A DNA stretch of 46,300 bases from Gemmatimonadetes bacterium 13_1_40CM_69_22 (GTDB taxonomy: Bacteria; Gemmatimonadota; Gemmatimonadetes; Gemmatimonadales; GWC2-71-9), in assembly GCA_001917665.1 (NCBI GenBank), contig MNEL01000007.1, forward strand, positions 1-46,300, written 5' to 3'. Made by a program: the position numbers and the translations under genes. The number at the start of each line of letters is the position of its first letter. Position 1 is the stretch's first letter. The notes under the pieces were generated by a model. It saw nothing but the letters and a program-made list of their open reading frames with translations, searched no databases and had not been told where the DNA came from. Positions 1 through 6,941 of this stretch are shown piece by piece.

Positions 1-42
1 GTCTTAGCTTGACGTTTCCGCGTGACGCCCTTCCTTTCCCTC

Positions 43-891
43 ATGACCCGATGTGGAACGATCGTGTTGGCCGGCCGGCCCAACGTTGGCAAGTCGACCC
101 TCTTGAACGCTCTGATCGGCGAGCACCTGGCGATCGTCTCCCCCAAGCCCCAGTCCACCCGCCTCCCCGTGGTCGGCCTGCTCACACGCGACGACACGCA
201 GTTCATCTTCACCGACTCGCCCGGTCTGCTCGAGCCCGAATACCGGCTGCACGAAGCGATGCGCGCCGCGGCGCTCCGGGCGATCGAGCAGGCCGAGGTG
301 ATCGCCTACCTGCACCCGCTCGCGGAATTCCCGGCGCCCCCGCTCGCGCAGGTCGGGAAGCTCGACCGGCCGCCCGCGGCGCCGATCGTCACGGTCTACA
401 CCAAGGCCGACCTAGTGCCCCTCGCCGCCCGACCGCCTGACCGCCTGACCGCCGTATCTGCCGTTACTCGCGAGGGTCTGGATGCGCTGCTCGACACGTT
501 GCGGACCCACCTCCCCGACGGGCCGTTTCACTACGACCCCGACGAGATGGCGACGCAGCCAATGCGCTTCTTCGCGGCGGAGTTCGTGCGCGAGGCCGCG
601 TTCGAGCTGCTGCACGAGGAGCTGCCCTACTCGGTCGCGGTCGAGATCGACGAGTTCCGGGAGGACTCGGAGCCGGTATATATTCGGGCGGTGGTGTACG
701 TCGAGCGGGACAGCCAGAAAGGGATCGTGATCGGGGAAGGGGGGCGCACGATCAAAGCGCTCGGCCAGGCGGCCCGCGCCAAGATCGCCGCGCTGCTCGG
801 CGGCAGTGTCTACCTCGAGCTGCACGTAAAGGTGCTGCCCAAATGGCGGCGCCATGCACCGTCGCTCAAGCGCCTGGGGTACGCCGGATGA
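43..891 (+). CDS. era: GTPase Era, 16S rRNA/30S assembly factor
   Basis: Era binds GTP and the 3' end of 16S rRNA during 30S maturation. The 282-residue product shows the G1 loop GRPNVGKST at residues 11-19, a G3-type DSPGL, a G4-type TKAD and a SAVT G5 segment. A C-terminal KH domain follows, with GIVIGEGG near residue 227 and [13 protein letters not shown], and the end is the family-typical RLGYAG. G4 is TKAD rather than NKxD; TKxD occurs in other active translational GTPases, so I do not read it as inactivation. The stretch between G3 and G4 is short. I chose ATG 43 because it gives the usual few residues before G1; an in-frame GTG at 22 would add seven residues. The stop overlaps the next start (ATGA). 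Confidence 0.95.
   Translation: MTRCGTIVLAGRPNVGKSTLLNALIGEHLAIVSPKPQSTRLPVVGLLTRDDTQFIFTDSPGLLEPEYRLHEAMRAAALRAIEQAEVIAYLHPLAEFPAPPLAQVGKLDRPPAAPIVTVYTKADLVPLAARPPDRLTAVSAVTREGLDALLDTLRTHLPDGPFHYDPDEMATQPMRFFAAEFVREAAFELLHEELPYSVAVEIDEFREDSEPVYIRAVVYVERDSQKGIVIGEGGRTIKALGQAARAKIAALLGGSVYLELHVKVLPKWRRHAPSLKRLGYAG
431..453 (+). repeat. Octanucleotide tandem repeat inside era
   Basis: The unit GACCGCCT occurs at 431-438 and 439-446, followed by GACCGCC at 447-453. It lies in the variable linker between the G4 and G5 motifs of Era. The period of 8 is not a multiple of 3, so any change in copy number would break the reading frame unless three units changed together. Confidence 0.75.
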
Positions 892-1058
892 GTCTCGCGC
901 CCGACCTGCTGGAGATCCTCGTCTGCCCCAAGTGCAAGGGGCCGCTGCAATACCGCACCGCGCCGCAGGAGGAGCTCGTCTGCCAGGCCTGTCGCCTGAT
1001 TTACGCGGTCGAAGACGACATCCCGATCATGCTGATCGATGAGGCAAAGCACTTCTGA
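888..1058 (+). CDS. Trm112-like (UPF0434) small zinc-ribbon protein
   Basis: This 56-residue protein has the Trm112/YcaR layout: an N-terminal [13 protein letters not shown] with a CxxC pair, a second CxxC in VCQACRLIY, and a C-terminal [11 protein letters not shown] typical of the family. In eukaryotes and archaea Trm112 is an activating partner of methyltransferases. In bacteria the small stand-alone versions are poorly characterised, so the family is clear but the role is not. The start ATG 888 overlaps the era stop by four bases, which suggests translational coupling. Confidence 0.88.
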   Translation: MSLAPDLLEILVCPKCKGPLQYRTAPQEELVCQACRLIYAVEDDIPIMLIDEAKHF

Positions 1059-2091
1059 CGGAACGCTGGAACGCTGGAACGGTGGAACGTGGTCCTGGGC
1101 CACGTTCCTCACAGCCATCTGTCTTTCCATCTTTCCGTCTTTCCGTCTTTCCGTCTTTGATCTTTCCGCCCAAGCGCTCGCCAACAACTCCGGCGCCCTC
1201 TTCCTCCTGTTTCCGGTCGGCGCGCAGGCGGTCGCCATGGGTCAGACCGCCGCCACGCTGGACGGGCGGGGGGAGGCGGCGTTCTGGAACCCCGCCGGTC
1301 TCGCGACGCTCGAGCACAGCGAGTTCGCGCTCAACACCGCGTCGCTGGCGGCGGGCGCGACCCACGCGCTCACCGCCTATTATCCCTCGCACGGCTTCGG
1401 CGTGCTGGGCGGCGCGGTGTATCTCGTCGACTACGGCGACCTCGAGCGCACCGATTCGGCCGACAACACCATCGCGCGCATCGCGCCCCGCAACATCGAG
1501 TTCCTCGCCTCCTACGCCACCGAGCTCGGCGGCTCGGTCGCGCTCGGCATCAACTACAAGCTGGTGGAGTTCGTCGTCGACTGCTCGGGCGACTGCAGCA
1601 GCTTCCCGAACGGCCGTGGCGTGACGCACGCGGTCGATGTGGGCGGTCAGTTCACGGTCGGGCCGGCCGGCGCCTTGCGCGTCGCGGTCGCCGTGAAGAA
1701 CGTCGGGTTCAAGCTCCAGGTGAACAATCGCGACCAAGCCGATGCGCTCCCCGCGCGCCTCGTGGTGGGGGCGGCCTATCGGATTCTGCTCCCCGGGGCG
1801 GGCGGGCTGGCGCAGGCGGAGCGGCTCGATCTCAAGGTCGCCGCGGACGTGGACAGCCCGTGGGGGAGCTATGGCGACTCGGAGATGCGCGTGGGCATCG
1901 ACGTCGGCTACCAGCGGCTGCTCCGGCTGCGCGGCGGATACGCGTTCGTCCGGGACGGGCTCTCGGGGCCGAGCGTCGGCATGGGCGTGACGAGCGGGTC
2001 GATCGGCGTGGACCTGGCGCGCGCCTTCCTTACGGGCTCCGACTTGGTCGCCCAGAATCCGACCTTTTTCTCCTTCCGCGTGGTGTTCTGA
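1039..2091 (+). CDS. PorV/UPF0164-like outer-membrane beta-barrel protein
   Basis: The mature part begins near [18 protein letters not shown] and contains [15 protein letters not shown] followed by AFWNPAGLA. That pattern is typical of the PorV/PorQ/UPF0164 family of outer-membrane barrels (a FadL-like fold). Alternating polar and hydrophobic strands continue to a C-terminal FFSFRVVF, as expected for a Bam client. The 350-residue frame opens at ATG 1039, inside the preceding gene. No other ATG, GTG or TTG is available in frame before the mature region, so the signal sequence is encoded partly by the octamer repeats at 1060-1167. Family members can be secretion accessory proteins or transport barrels; which applies here is unknown. 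Confidence 0.75.
   Translation: MRQSTSDGTLERWNGGTWSWATFLTAICLSIFPSFRLSVFDLSAQALANNSGALFLLFPVGAQAVAMGQTAATLDGRGEAAFWNPAGLATLEHSEFALNTASLAAGATHALTAYYPSHGFGVLGGAVYLVDYGDLERTDSADNTIARIAPRNIEFLASYATELGGSVALGINYKLVEFVVDCSGDCSSFPNGRGVTHAVDVGGQFTVGPAGALRVAVAVKNVGFKLQVNNRDQADALPARLVVGAAYRILLPGAGGLAQAERLDLKVAADVDSPWGSYGDSEMRVGIDVGYQRLLRLRGGYAFVRDGLSGPSVGMGVTSGSIGVDLARAFLTGSDLVAQNPTFFSFRVVF
1060..1091 (+). repeat. Octanucleotide array A (GGAACGCT-type)
   Basis: Four consecutive 8-base units are present: GGAACGCT, GGAACGCT, GGAACGGT and GGAACGTG. The array starts just after the stop of the Trm112-like gene and lies inside the presumed leader of the PorV-like gene. Its last unit forms the left arm of the hairpin at 1084-1108. 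Confidence 0.8.
1084..1108 (+). repeat. Perfect 9-bp inverted repeat between octamer arrays
   Basis: GGAACGTGG at 1084-1092 pairs with CCACGTTCC at 1100-1108 across a 7-base loop. No T-run follows, so it is not a standard intrinsic terminator. It sits between two octamer arrays and may be part of one composite dispersed repeat. Confidence 0.75.
1121..1167 (+). repeat. Octanucleotide array B (GTCTTTCC-type)
   Basis: Five 8-base units run GTCTTTCC, ATCTTTCC, GTCTTTCC, GTCTTTCC and GTCTTTGA, then a partial TCTTTCC. The tract is pyrimidine-rich, unlike its GC-balanced surroundings, and encodes the hydrophobic FPSFRLSVF part of the predicted signal sequence of the PorV-like protein. Gain or loss of a unit would shift the frame. 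Confidence 0.8.
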
Positions 2092-2092
2092 G

Positions 2093-2920
2093 GTGCGCGG
2101 CGTCACCCGCGCCGTGCTGCTCGCGCCCGCCCTGGTGTCGTGGTGGTGTGCCGCCGCAGGCCAGGTGCCCGATTCGGGCGCGCCCCCAACCCCGCCCCCG
2201 CCCCCGCCGGCCCCTCCGGCCCCGCCACGCCGCGCCCCGTCCTGGGTGCGGCCTGCGGCATCGCTGGTACTCCCCGGCACGGGACAGCTGCTCGCGCGCC
2301 AGGACCGCGGGGTGGTGTACCTCGCGGTCGAGCTGTACTCGCTCGCGCGCATCATTCAGCTGACGCACGAGGCTCAGCGGGAGGCCGCTCGGTCGCGCGA
2401 TCTGGCGTTCGAGGTCGCGCGCCGCGCCTTTGTCGCCACTCGCCGCGATACGGTGTTCGAGTACTACGAGACCATGGAGCGGTTCACCGAGAGCGGCCAG
2501 TTCGACCGTGAGCCCGGCGCGGCCTTCGTGCCGGAGACCGACACTGCGACCTACAACGGCTCGGTGTGGCTGCTGGCGCGCCGCACCTTCTGGGCCGACC
2601 CCAACCTGCCACCTGACCCGATGTCGCCCGAATACGTGCGCGCCGTCCAGTTCTACCAGCAGCATGCGGTGGGGCCCGGTTTCGTCTGGTCGTGGCGCAA
2701 CAAGCCGCTCGAGCAGGACGTGTTCCGAGAGACGATCCGGCGGAGCGACGACGCGTTCCGCACCGCCCAGAACGTCGTCGGTGTGCTGCTGGCCAACCAC
2801 GTGGCGAGCGCGGTCGATGCCCTCATCTCGAGCCGATTGTCGGCGGCGGCCGGCCGTCGCACGGCACTCCATACCACGGTCGGCCCGGTCACCGCGGTGC
2901 GGCTGTCGGTGGAATTCTGA
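2093..2920 (+). CDS. DUF5683-like envelope protein with proline-rich linker
   Basis: The 275-residue product has an N-terminal signal-like segment (MRGVTRAVLLAPALVSWW), a proline/alanine tract at about residues 30-48, and then RPAASLVLPGTGQLLARQDRG. The latter resembles the SLLLPGxGQ membrane motif of DUF5683-type proteins. A second hydrophobic segment (VYLAVELYSLARII) follows, and the C-terminal half ends in VTAVRLSVEF. It starts with GTG one base after the PorV-like stop and abuts the CAX gene, so the three are probably co-transcribed. No enzymatic motif is visible and the function is unknown. Confidence 0.6.
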   Translation: MRGVTRAVLLAPALVSWWCAAAGQVPDSGAPPTPPPPPPAPPAPPRRAPSWVRPAASLVLPGTGQLLARQDRGVVYLAVELYSLARIIQLTHEAQREAARSRDLAFEVARRAFVATRRDTVFEYYETMERFTESGQFDREPGAAFVPETDTATYNGSVWLLARRTFWADPNLPPDPMSPEYVRAVQFYQQHAVGPGFVWSWRNKPLEQDVFRETIRRSDDAFRTAQNVVGVLLANHVASAVDALISSRLSAAAGRRTALHTTVGPVTAVRLSVEF

Positions 2921-3967
2921 ATGCCGGGGGTGCGCTGGCTGCTCGTCGCCATCCCCGTCTCGTGGGTGCTCGCCTGGCTCGCCGCGCCCCCGCTCGCCGT
3001 GTTCGTGGCGGCGGGGCTCGCGGTCGTCCCGCTCGCCGCCGAGATGGGCGCGGCGACGGAAGTGCTCGCCGCCCGGAGCGGCGCCGCCACCGGAGGCCTG
3101 CTCAACGCCACCTTTGGCAACGCCGCGGAGCTGATCGTCGCCGTCGTGGCGCTGCGGGCGGGCCTGGTCGATCTCGTGAAGGCGTCCCTCATCGGGTCGA
3201 TCCTCGGCAACCTGCTGCTCATCCTCGGGCTCGCCCTCGTGGCGGGCGGCTTGACCCGGCCCACCATCACCTTCAATCGCGCGACCGCCGGCATGGGCGG
3301 CGCGATGCTGCTGCTCGCGGTGGTCGGGCTGGTCATCCCGGCGCTGTTTGCGCAGGCGCACCCCGCCGCCGCGCCCGAGATCGCGCTCCACCTTTCCGAG
3401 GGCGTCGCGCTGGTGCTGGGGCTGACGTACGCCCTGAGTCTCGTGTTCTCGCTCGTCACCCACCGGCAGCTGTTCGGCGGCGAGCCGGGGCACGCCGCGG
3501 CGCCGCCGCCCTACGGCAGCGGCGTCGCTATTGTGGTCCTCTGCGCCGCCACGGCGCTCGTCGCGCTCGAGAGCGAAATACTCGTCCATGCGACCGAGGC
3601 CGTCGTCACGCGCGTCGGGTTGTCAGAGCTGTTCCTCGGTCTCATCGTGATCCCCGTGATCGGCAACGCCGCCGAGCACGCCACCGCGGTGGTCGTGGCG
3701 CGCCGCGGCCAGACCGACCTGGCGCTCCACATCGCGCTCGGCTCGAGCACGCAAGTGGCGCTGCTGGTCGCTCCGGTGCTGGTGGGCGTGGGGGCGCTCT
3801 TGGGCCGCCCCATGAACCTCGTGTTCACGACGTTCGAGGTCGCGGCCCTCGGGCTCGCCTCGCTGATCGTCACGATCATCGGGCTCGACGGGGAGTCACA
3901 CTGGTTCGAGGGGGCCCAGCTGCTCGCCGTCTACGCCCTTATCGCCATCGCGGTGCTGTTTATTTGA
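2921..3967 (+). CDS. Calcium/proton antiporter, CAX family
   Basis: This 348-residue inner-membrane protein exchanges Ca2+ (or a related cation) for protons. Both CAX signature repeats are present: GGLLNATFGNAAELI around residues 58-72, and IGNAAEHAT in the second half. Their acidic residues line the cation path. The chain is almost continuous hydrophobic helix, consistent with about 11 membrane spans, and its two-fold pseudo-repeat and length fit the family. ATG 2921 directly follows the upstream stop. Substrate preference among Ca2+, Na+ and K+ cannot be read from the sequence. Confidence 0.9.
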   Translation: MPGVRWLLVAIPVSWVLAWLAAPPLAVFVAAGLAVVPLAAEMGAATEVLAARSGAATGGLLNATFGNAAELIVAVVALRAGLVDLVKASLIGSILGNLLLILGLALVAGGLTRPTITFNRATAGMGGAMLLLAVVGLVIPALFAQAHPAAAPEIALHLSEGVALVLGLTYALSLVFSLVTHRQLFGGEPGHAAAPPPYGSGVAIVVLCAATALVALESEILVHATEAVVTRVGLSELFLGLIVIPVIGNAAEHATAVVVARRGQTDLALHIALGSSTQVALLVAPVLVGVGALLGRPMNLVFTTFEVAALGLASLIVTIIGLDGESHWFEGAQLLAVYALIAIAVLFI

Positions 3968-3999
3968 CACGCGAGGGTACGGGGCCTAAGTTTAGGCCC
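3964..3999 (+). promoter_or_regulatory. Candidate sigma70-type promoter with palindromic -10 region
   Basis: A perfect -35 hexamer TTGACA (3964-3969) is followed by exactly 17 bases and TAAGTT (3987-3992) as the -10. The -10 lies inside the perfect palindrome GGGCCTAAGTTTAGGCCC (3982-3999), which could be an operator. The receiver-GGDEF gene starts at 4025, giving a leader of about 25 bases. The -35 overlaps the end of the CAX gene. This is the most convincing promoter in the window. Confidence 0.55.
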
Positions 4000-4024
4000 G
4001 CTCGACCTTTACGCGAGGAACCCG

Positions 4025-4990
4025 GTGCGCGATCCGCGCCCCACGATTCTCTTCTTTTCGCCGACCGGTCGTTCGGTACCTGACTTTCTGGCGCGCTGGG
4101 TCGACGGGCGAGACCTCACGGTCGTGCCGCTCCCCGATCCGGGCGAGGTCGAGCAGATGGTGCTCCGCTCGCTGCCCCGGCTGGTCGTGATCGACGCCGA
4201 TGGCGGACCTCAGGGGCTGGAGTTGTGCACCCGGCTCAAGGCCGACTCCTACTCGGCGATCGTGCCGCTGGCCGTGCTCGCCAGCCGCCACGCCACGGAG
4301 CGCGTGCAGCAGTGGTTCGCCGCCGGCGCCGACGAGGTGATCACGCCGCTGTTCGAGCCGGCGGAGCAGGCTATCCGGTTGGACGGACTCATGGCTCGTA
4401 CCGCGCGGGACGTCGCCGTGAACCCGTCGACCCGCTTGCCCGGCACGACGGAGATCGAGCGCGAGATCCGGCGGCGGATGGAGAACGGCGAGCTGTTCGC
4501 CGTGTGCTACGCGGACCTGGATCATTTCAAGGAGTACAACGATCGCTACAGCTACAACGATGGGGATCGGGTCATTTACATCCTGTCCCGCATCCTGCAC
4601 GACGTGGTGAAGGGGATGCTCGGCAACCGCGGCTTCGTGGGACACATCGGGGGGGACGATTTCATCTTCGTCATCCCCTTCGATGCGATCACCGACGTGT
4701 GCGGCGAAGTGCTGGAGGTGTTCGACACGCTGATCCCGTACCAGTACAACGAGCAGGACCGGCGCGCGGGGTACTATTTCGGCAAAGATCGCCGCGGCCA
4801 GCTCCACCGCGTGCCGCTAATGACGCTGTCGATCGGCATCGTCACCAACCAGCACCGCCGGTTCGCCCACCCGGCGCAGGTGAGCGAGCTCGCAACGGAA
4901 ATGAAGAGCTACGCCAAGACGCAGCCGGGGTCGGTCTTCGTGGTCGACCGCCGTCACGACCCCGAGCTGGACGAAGGCGGCCCGCGTTAG
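4025..4990 (+). CDS. Response-regulator-like protein with degenerate receiver and GGDEF domain
   Basis: The 321-residue protein has an N-terminal receiver-like domain (residues about 7-125) with a candidate phospho-acceptor in VVIDADGG. The acidic pocket and the usual conserved Lys-Pro near ITPLFEP are not evident. The second domain resembles a diguanylate cyclase: YADLDHFKEYNDRY, NDGDRVI and HIGGDDFIFV. The signature reads GGDDF instead of GGDEF/GGEEF, so the catalytic Glu is replaced by Asp. An intact C-terminal LSIGIV strand is present. It may be a weak cyclase, a c-di-GMP effector or a catalytically dead output domain. The GTG start follows a promoter candidate at 3964-3999, and the next gene begins 16 bases downstream. 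Confidence 0.8.
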   Translation: MRDPRPTILFFSPTGRSVPDFLARWVDGRDLTVVPLPDPGEVEQMVLRSLPRLVVIDADGGPQGLELCTRLKADSYSAIVPLAVLASRHATERVQQWFAAGADEVITPLFEPAEQAIRLDGLMARTARDVAVNPSTRLPGTTEIEREIRRRMENGELFAVCYADLDHFKEYNDRYSYNDGDRVIYILSRILHDVVKGMLGNRGFVGHIGGDDFIFVIPFDAITDVCGEVLEVFDTLIPYQYNEQDRRAGYYFGKDRRGQLHRVPLMTLSIGIVTNQHRRFAHPAQVSELATEMKSYAKTQPGSVFVVDRRHDPELDEGGPR

Positions 4991-5006
4991 CGGGAGCGGA
5001 GCACGC

Positions 5007-5822
5007 GTGAACGTCACCTGTCCGTCGTGCGAAACGGTGTATCGGGTGGATCCCGCCAAGGTCCCGGCCGGCGGCGTGCGCGCGCGCTGTGCGGTGTGCA
5101 GCAGCGTGTTCGCGGTCTCCGCTCCGGCGGCCCCGGCGCCGCCTGCCATGAAGCCCCAAGCCATGCCGCGCTTCGTGGGCGCCGGAGTCCCCCCAGCGCC
5201 GCCCCCGCCCCCCGCGCCCCCGGCGCCCCGGACTCCGCTCCCCCCGTCGGCGTCGCCGCCGCCGGCGCGTGCGCGTCCTGCGGCGCCCCCCCCTCCGCCG
5301 GCGCGCCCTGCGCCGCAGCCGGCGTCGGTGAAGCCGCCACCCGCCGCGCCGGTGATGCGTCCGGCGGCACCGGCTCCGCCGGCGTCGCCCCCCGCGCGTG
5401 CGCCGGCGGCGCCAGCCGCTGCGCCCGCGGTCCGGCCGCCCCTGGCTCCGCCCGCTGGCCCCGCGGGCGCCCCCCCTCCTCCAGCGCCCCGCGCGCCCGC
5501 CGCGCCCGCCTCGGTCGCCGGGGCCGCGCCCGGACAGCGGATGACGGGACCCTTGCGCCCTGTGAATCCGTTCATGGTGCAGGATCCGAAACAAAAGGCG
5601 CGCCGTCTGGCGCGCGCGCTCGTGTCGGACCTCGTCGTGTATCATCCGGAGAAGCGCCAGCAGGGGCTGCGCGACGGCACCCTGCCGCAGCTTTTCAAGG
5701 ACGAGATCGAGAAGAGCTGGCAGGAGTACGTGGAGCAGGTCGGCGCCGACATGGCCAAGGGCACGCCGTTCTGGAGCGAGGCACTGAACGAGATTCTGGC
5801 CGGGGGCAACAAGATCTTCTGA
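5007..5822 (+). CDS. MJ0042-type zinc-finger protein with Pro/Ala linker and conserved C-terminal domain
   Basis: The N-terminus is an MJ0042 family finger (about residues 1-38): CPSCETVYRVDPAKVP followed by RCAVCSSVF. From about residue 40 to 180 the protein is almost only proline and alanine, and presumably disordered. A compact C-terminal domain follows (about residues 190-271), with QKARRLARALVSDLVVYHPE and FWSEALNEIL. Similar finger-linker-domain proteins occur in other GC-rich gram-negatives, but I know of no assigned function. GTG 5007 follows the GGDEF gene by 16 bases, and prfB starts 11 bases after the stop, so it probably belongs to the same transcript. Confidence 0.7.
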   Translation: MNVTCPSCETVYRVDPAKVPAGGVRARCAVCSSVFAVSAPAAPAPPAMKPQAMPRFVGAGVPPAPPPPPAPPAPRTPLPPSASPPPARARPAAPPPPPARPAPQPASVKPPPAAPVMRPAAPAPPASPPARAPAAPAAAPAVRPPLAPPAGPAGAPPPPAPRAPAAPASVAGAAPGQRMTGPLRPVNPFMVQDPKQKARRLARALVSDLVVYHPEKRQQGLRDGTLPQLFKDEIEKSWQEYVEQVGADMAKGTPFWSEALNEILAGGNKIF

Positions 5823-5833
5823 GGGACACGACC

Positions 5834-6941
5834 GTGGCGCTATCGGAACGCTTGGAGGACCTGGACCGCCGTCTCGTCGAGCTGCGGAGCTTCCTTTGAC
5901 GTAGCGGGGAAGAGCAAGCGGCTGGGCGAGCTCGAGCACGCCATGGCGGAAGGCGCCATCTGGGCGGACCAAGAGCGGGCTCGCCAGGTGGTCGAGGAGG
6001 CGAAATCGCTCAAGCGCTGGCTCGAGCCGTACCACGCGCTACGCAAGCGCGTGGACGAGGCGCGCGAGCTCAACGAGCTGCTCGAGTCGGAGCCCAACGT
6101 AGACCTCGCGATGCAGCGGCAGCTGGAGCAGGAGGCCGACGCCATCGCCGCCCAGCTCGAGGCGCTCGAGCTCCAGAACATGCTTCAGGGCCCCGACGAC
6201 GTGCGCGATGCGCTGCTCACGATCCATCCTGGGGCGGGCGGCACGGAATCTCAGGACTGGGCCGAGATGTTGATGCGGATGTACACGCGCTGGGCGGAGC
6301 GTCACGGATTCGTCGTCGAGGTGCTCGATCTGGAAGCGGGCGATGAGGCGGGGATCAAGCGCGCCGAGATCGAGATTCGCGGCCAGTACGCCTACGGGCT
6401 GCTCAAGGCGGAGATCGGGGTGCACCGGTTGGTCCGGATCTCGCCGTACGACGCGCAGTCCCGCCGTCACACCTCGTTCGCGTCGGTGATGGTATATCCG
6501 GAAGTGGACGACGACATCGAGATCGAGATCAAGGACGACGATTTGCGCATCGACGTGTTCCGCGCCTCGGGCAAGGGCGGGCAGCACGTCAACAAGACGT
6601 CGTCGGCGGTGCGGATCACGCACCTCCCGACCAACATCGTGGTACAGTGCCAGAACGAGCGCAGTCAGTTCAAGAACAAGGCGACGGCGCTCAAGATGCT
6701 GAAGGCGCGCCTCTACGAGCGCGCCGTCAAGGAGCGCGAAGCGAAGAAGGCCGAGCACGACAAGCAGAAGACCGACATCGCCTTCGGCAACCAGATCCGC
6801 TCCTACGTGTTCCAGCCCTACACGCTGGTGAACGACCACCGCACGGAGCTGAAGGTGTCGGACGTGCAGAAGGTGATGGACGGCGATCTCGATCCGTTCA
6901 TCGAGGCGTACTTGAAGCGCTTTGGGAGCAAGGCGGCGTGA
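5834..6941 (+). CDS. prfB: Peptide chain release factor 2 (programmed +1 frameshift)
   Basis: RF2 releases peptides at UGA and UAA. The gene is split by an in-frame TGA at 5897-5899. Codons 1-21 (GTG 5834 to CTT 5894-5896) are in one frame, and translation continues from GAC 5898 after a +1 slip, giving 368 residues against 365 in E. coli. The join [14 protein letters not shown] matches the RF2 N-terminus. The frameshifted part has the catalytic GGQ in [10 protein letters not shown], and [11 protein letters not shown]. The anticodon tripeptide reads SPY (6441-6449) instead of SPF. Starting at ATG 5943 would cut off the N-terminal helix. The stop overlaps lysS (GTGA). Confidence 0.95.
5886..5900 (+). 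promoter_or_regulatory. prfB programmed +1 frameshift site
   Basis: An SD-like GGAG (5886-5889) lies four bases before the slippery CTT TGA C (5894-5900). This is the arrangement that causes +1 slippage in bacterial RF2 genes. When RF2 is scarce the ribosome pauses at TGA and slips, making more RF2, so the site is an autoregulatory switch. The spacing between GGAG and CTT is slightly longer than the E. coli site. Confidence 0.9.

Noticed and set aside
397-414. Era G4 motif TKAD instead of NKxD as a sign of lost GTP binding
   Set aside because: TKxD is used by other functional GTPases, and all other motifs and the KH domain are intact.
1084-1108. Intrinsic terminator after the Trm112-like gene
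   Set aside because: The hairpin is perfect, but no T-run follows directly and the next frame already runs through it.
5140-5545. Repetitive GCGCCG-type sequence that might be a tandem repeat or array
   Set aside because: It is the irregular proline/alanine linker of the MJ0042 protein, with no fixed unit or spacer.
5897-5899. In-frame TGA near the start of prfB as evidence of a pseudogene
   Set aside because: The CTT TGA C context with upstream GGAG is the classic RF2 programmed frameshift.
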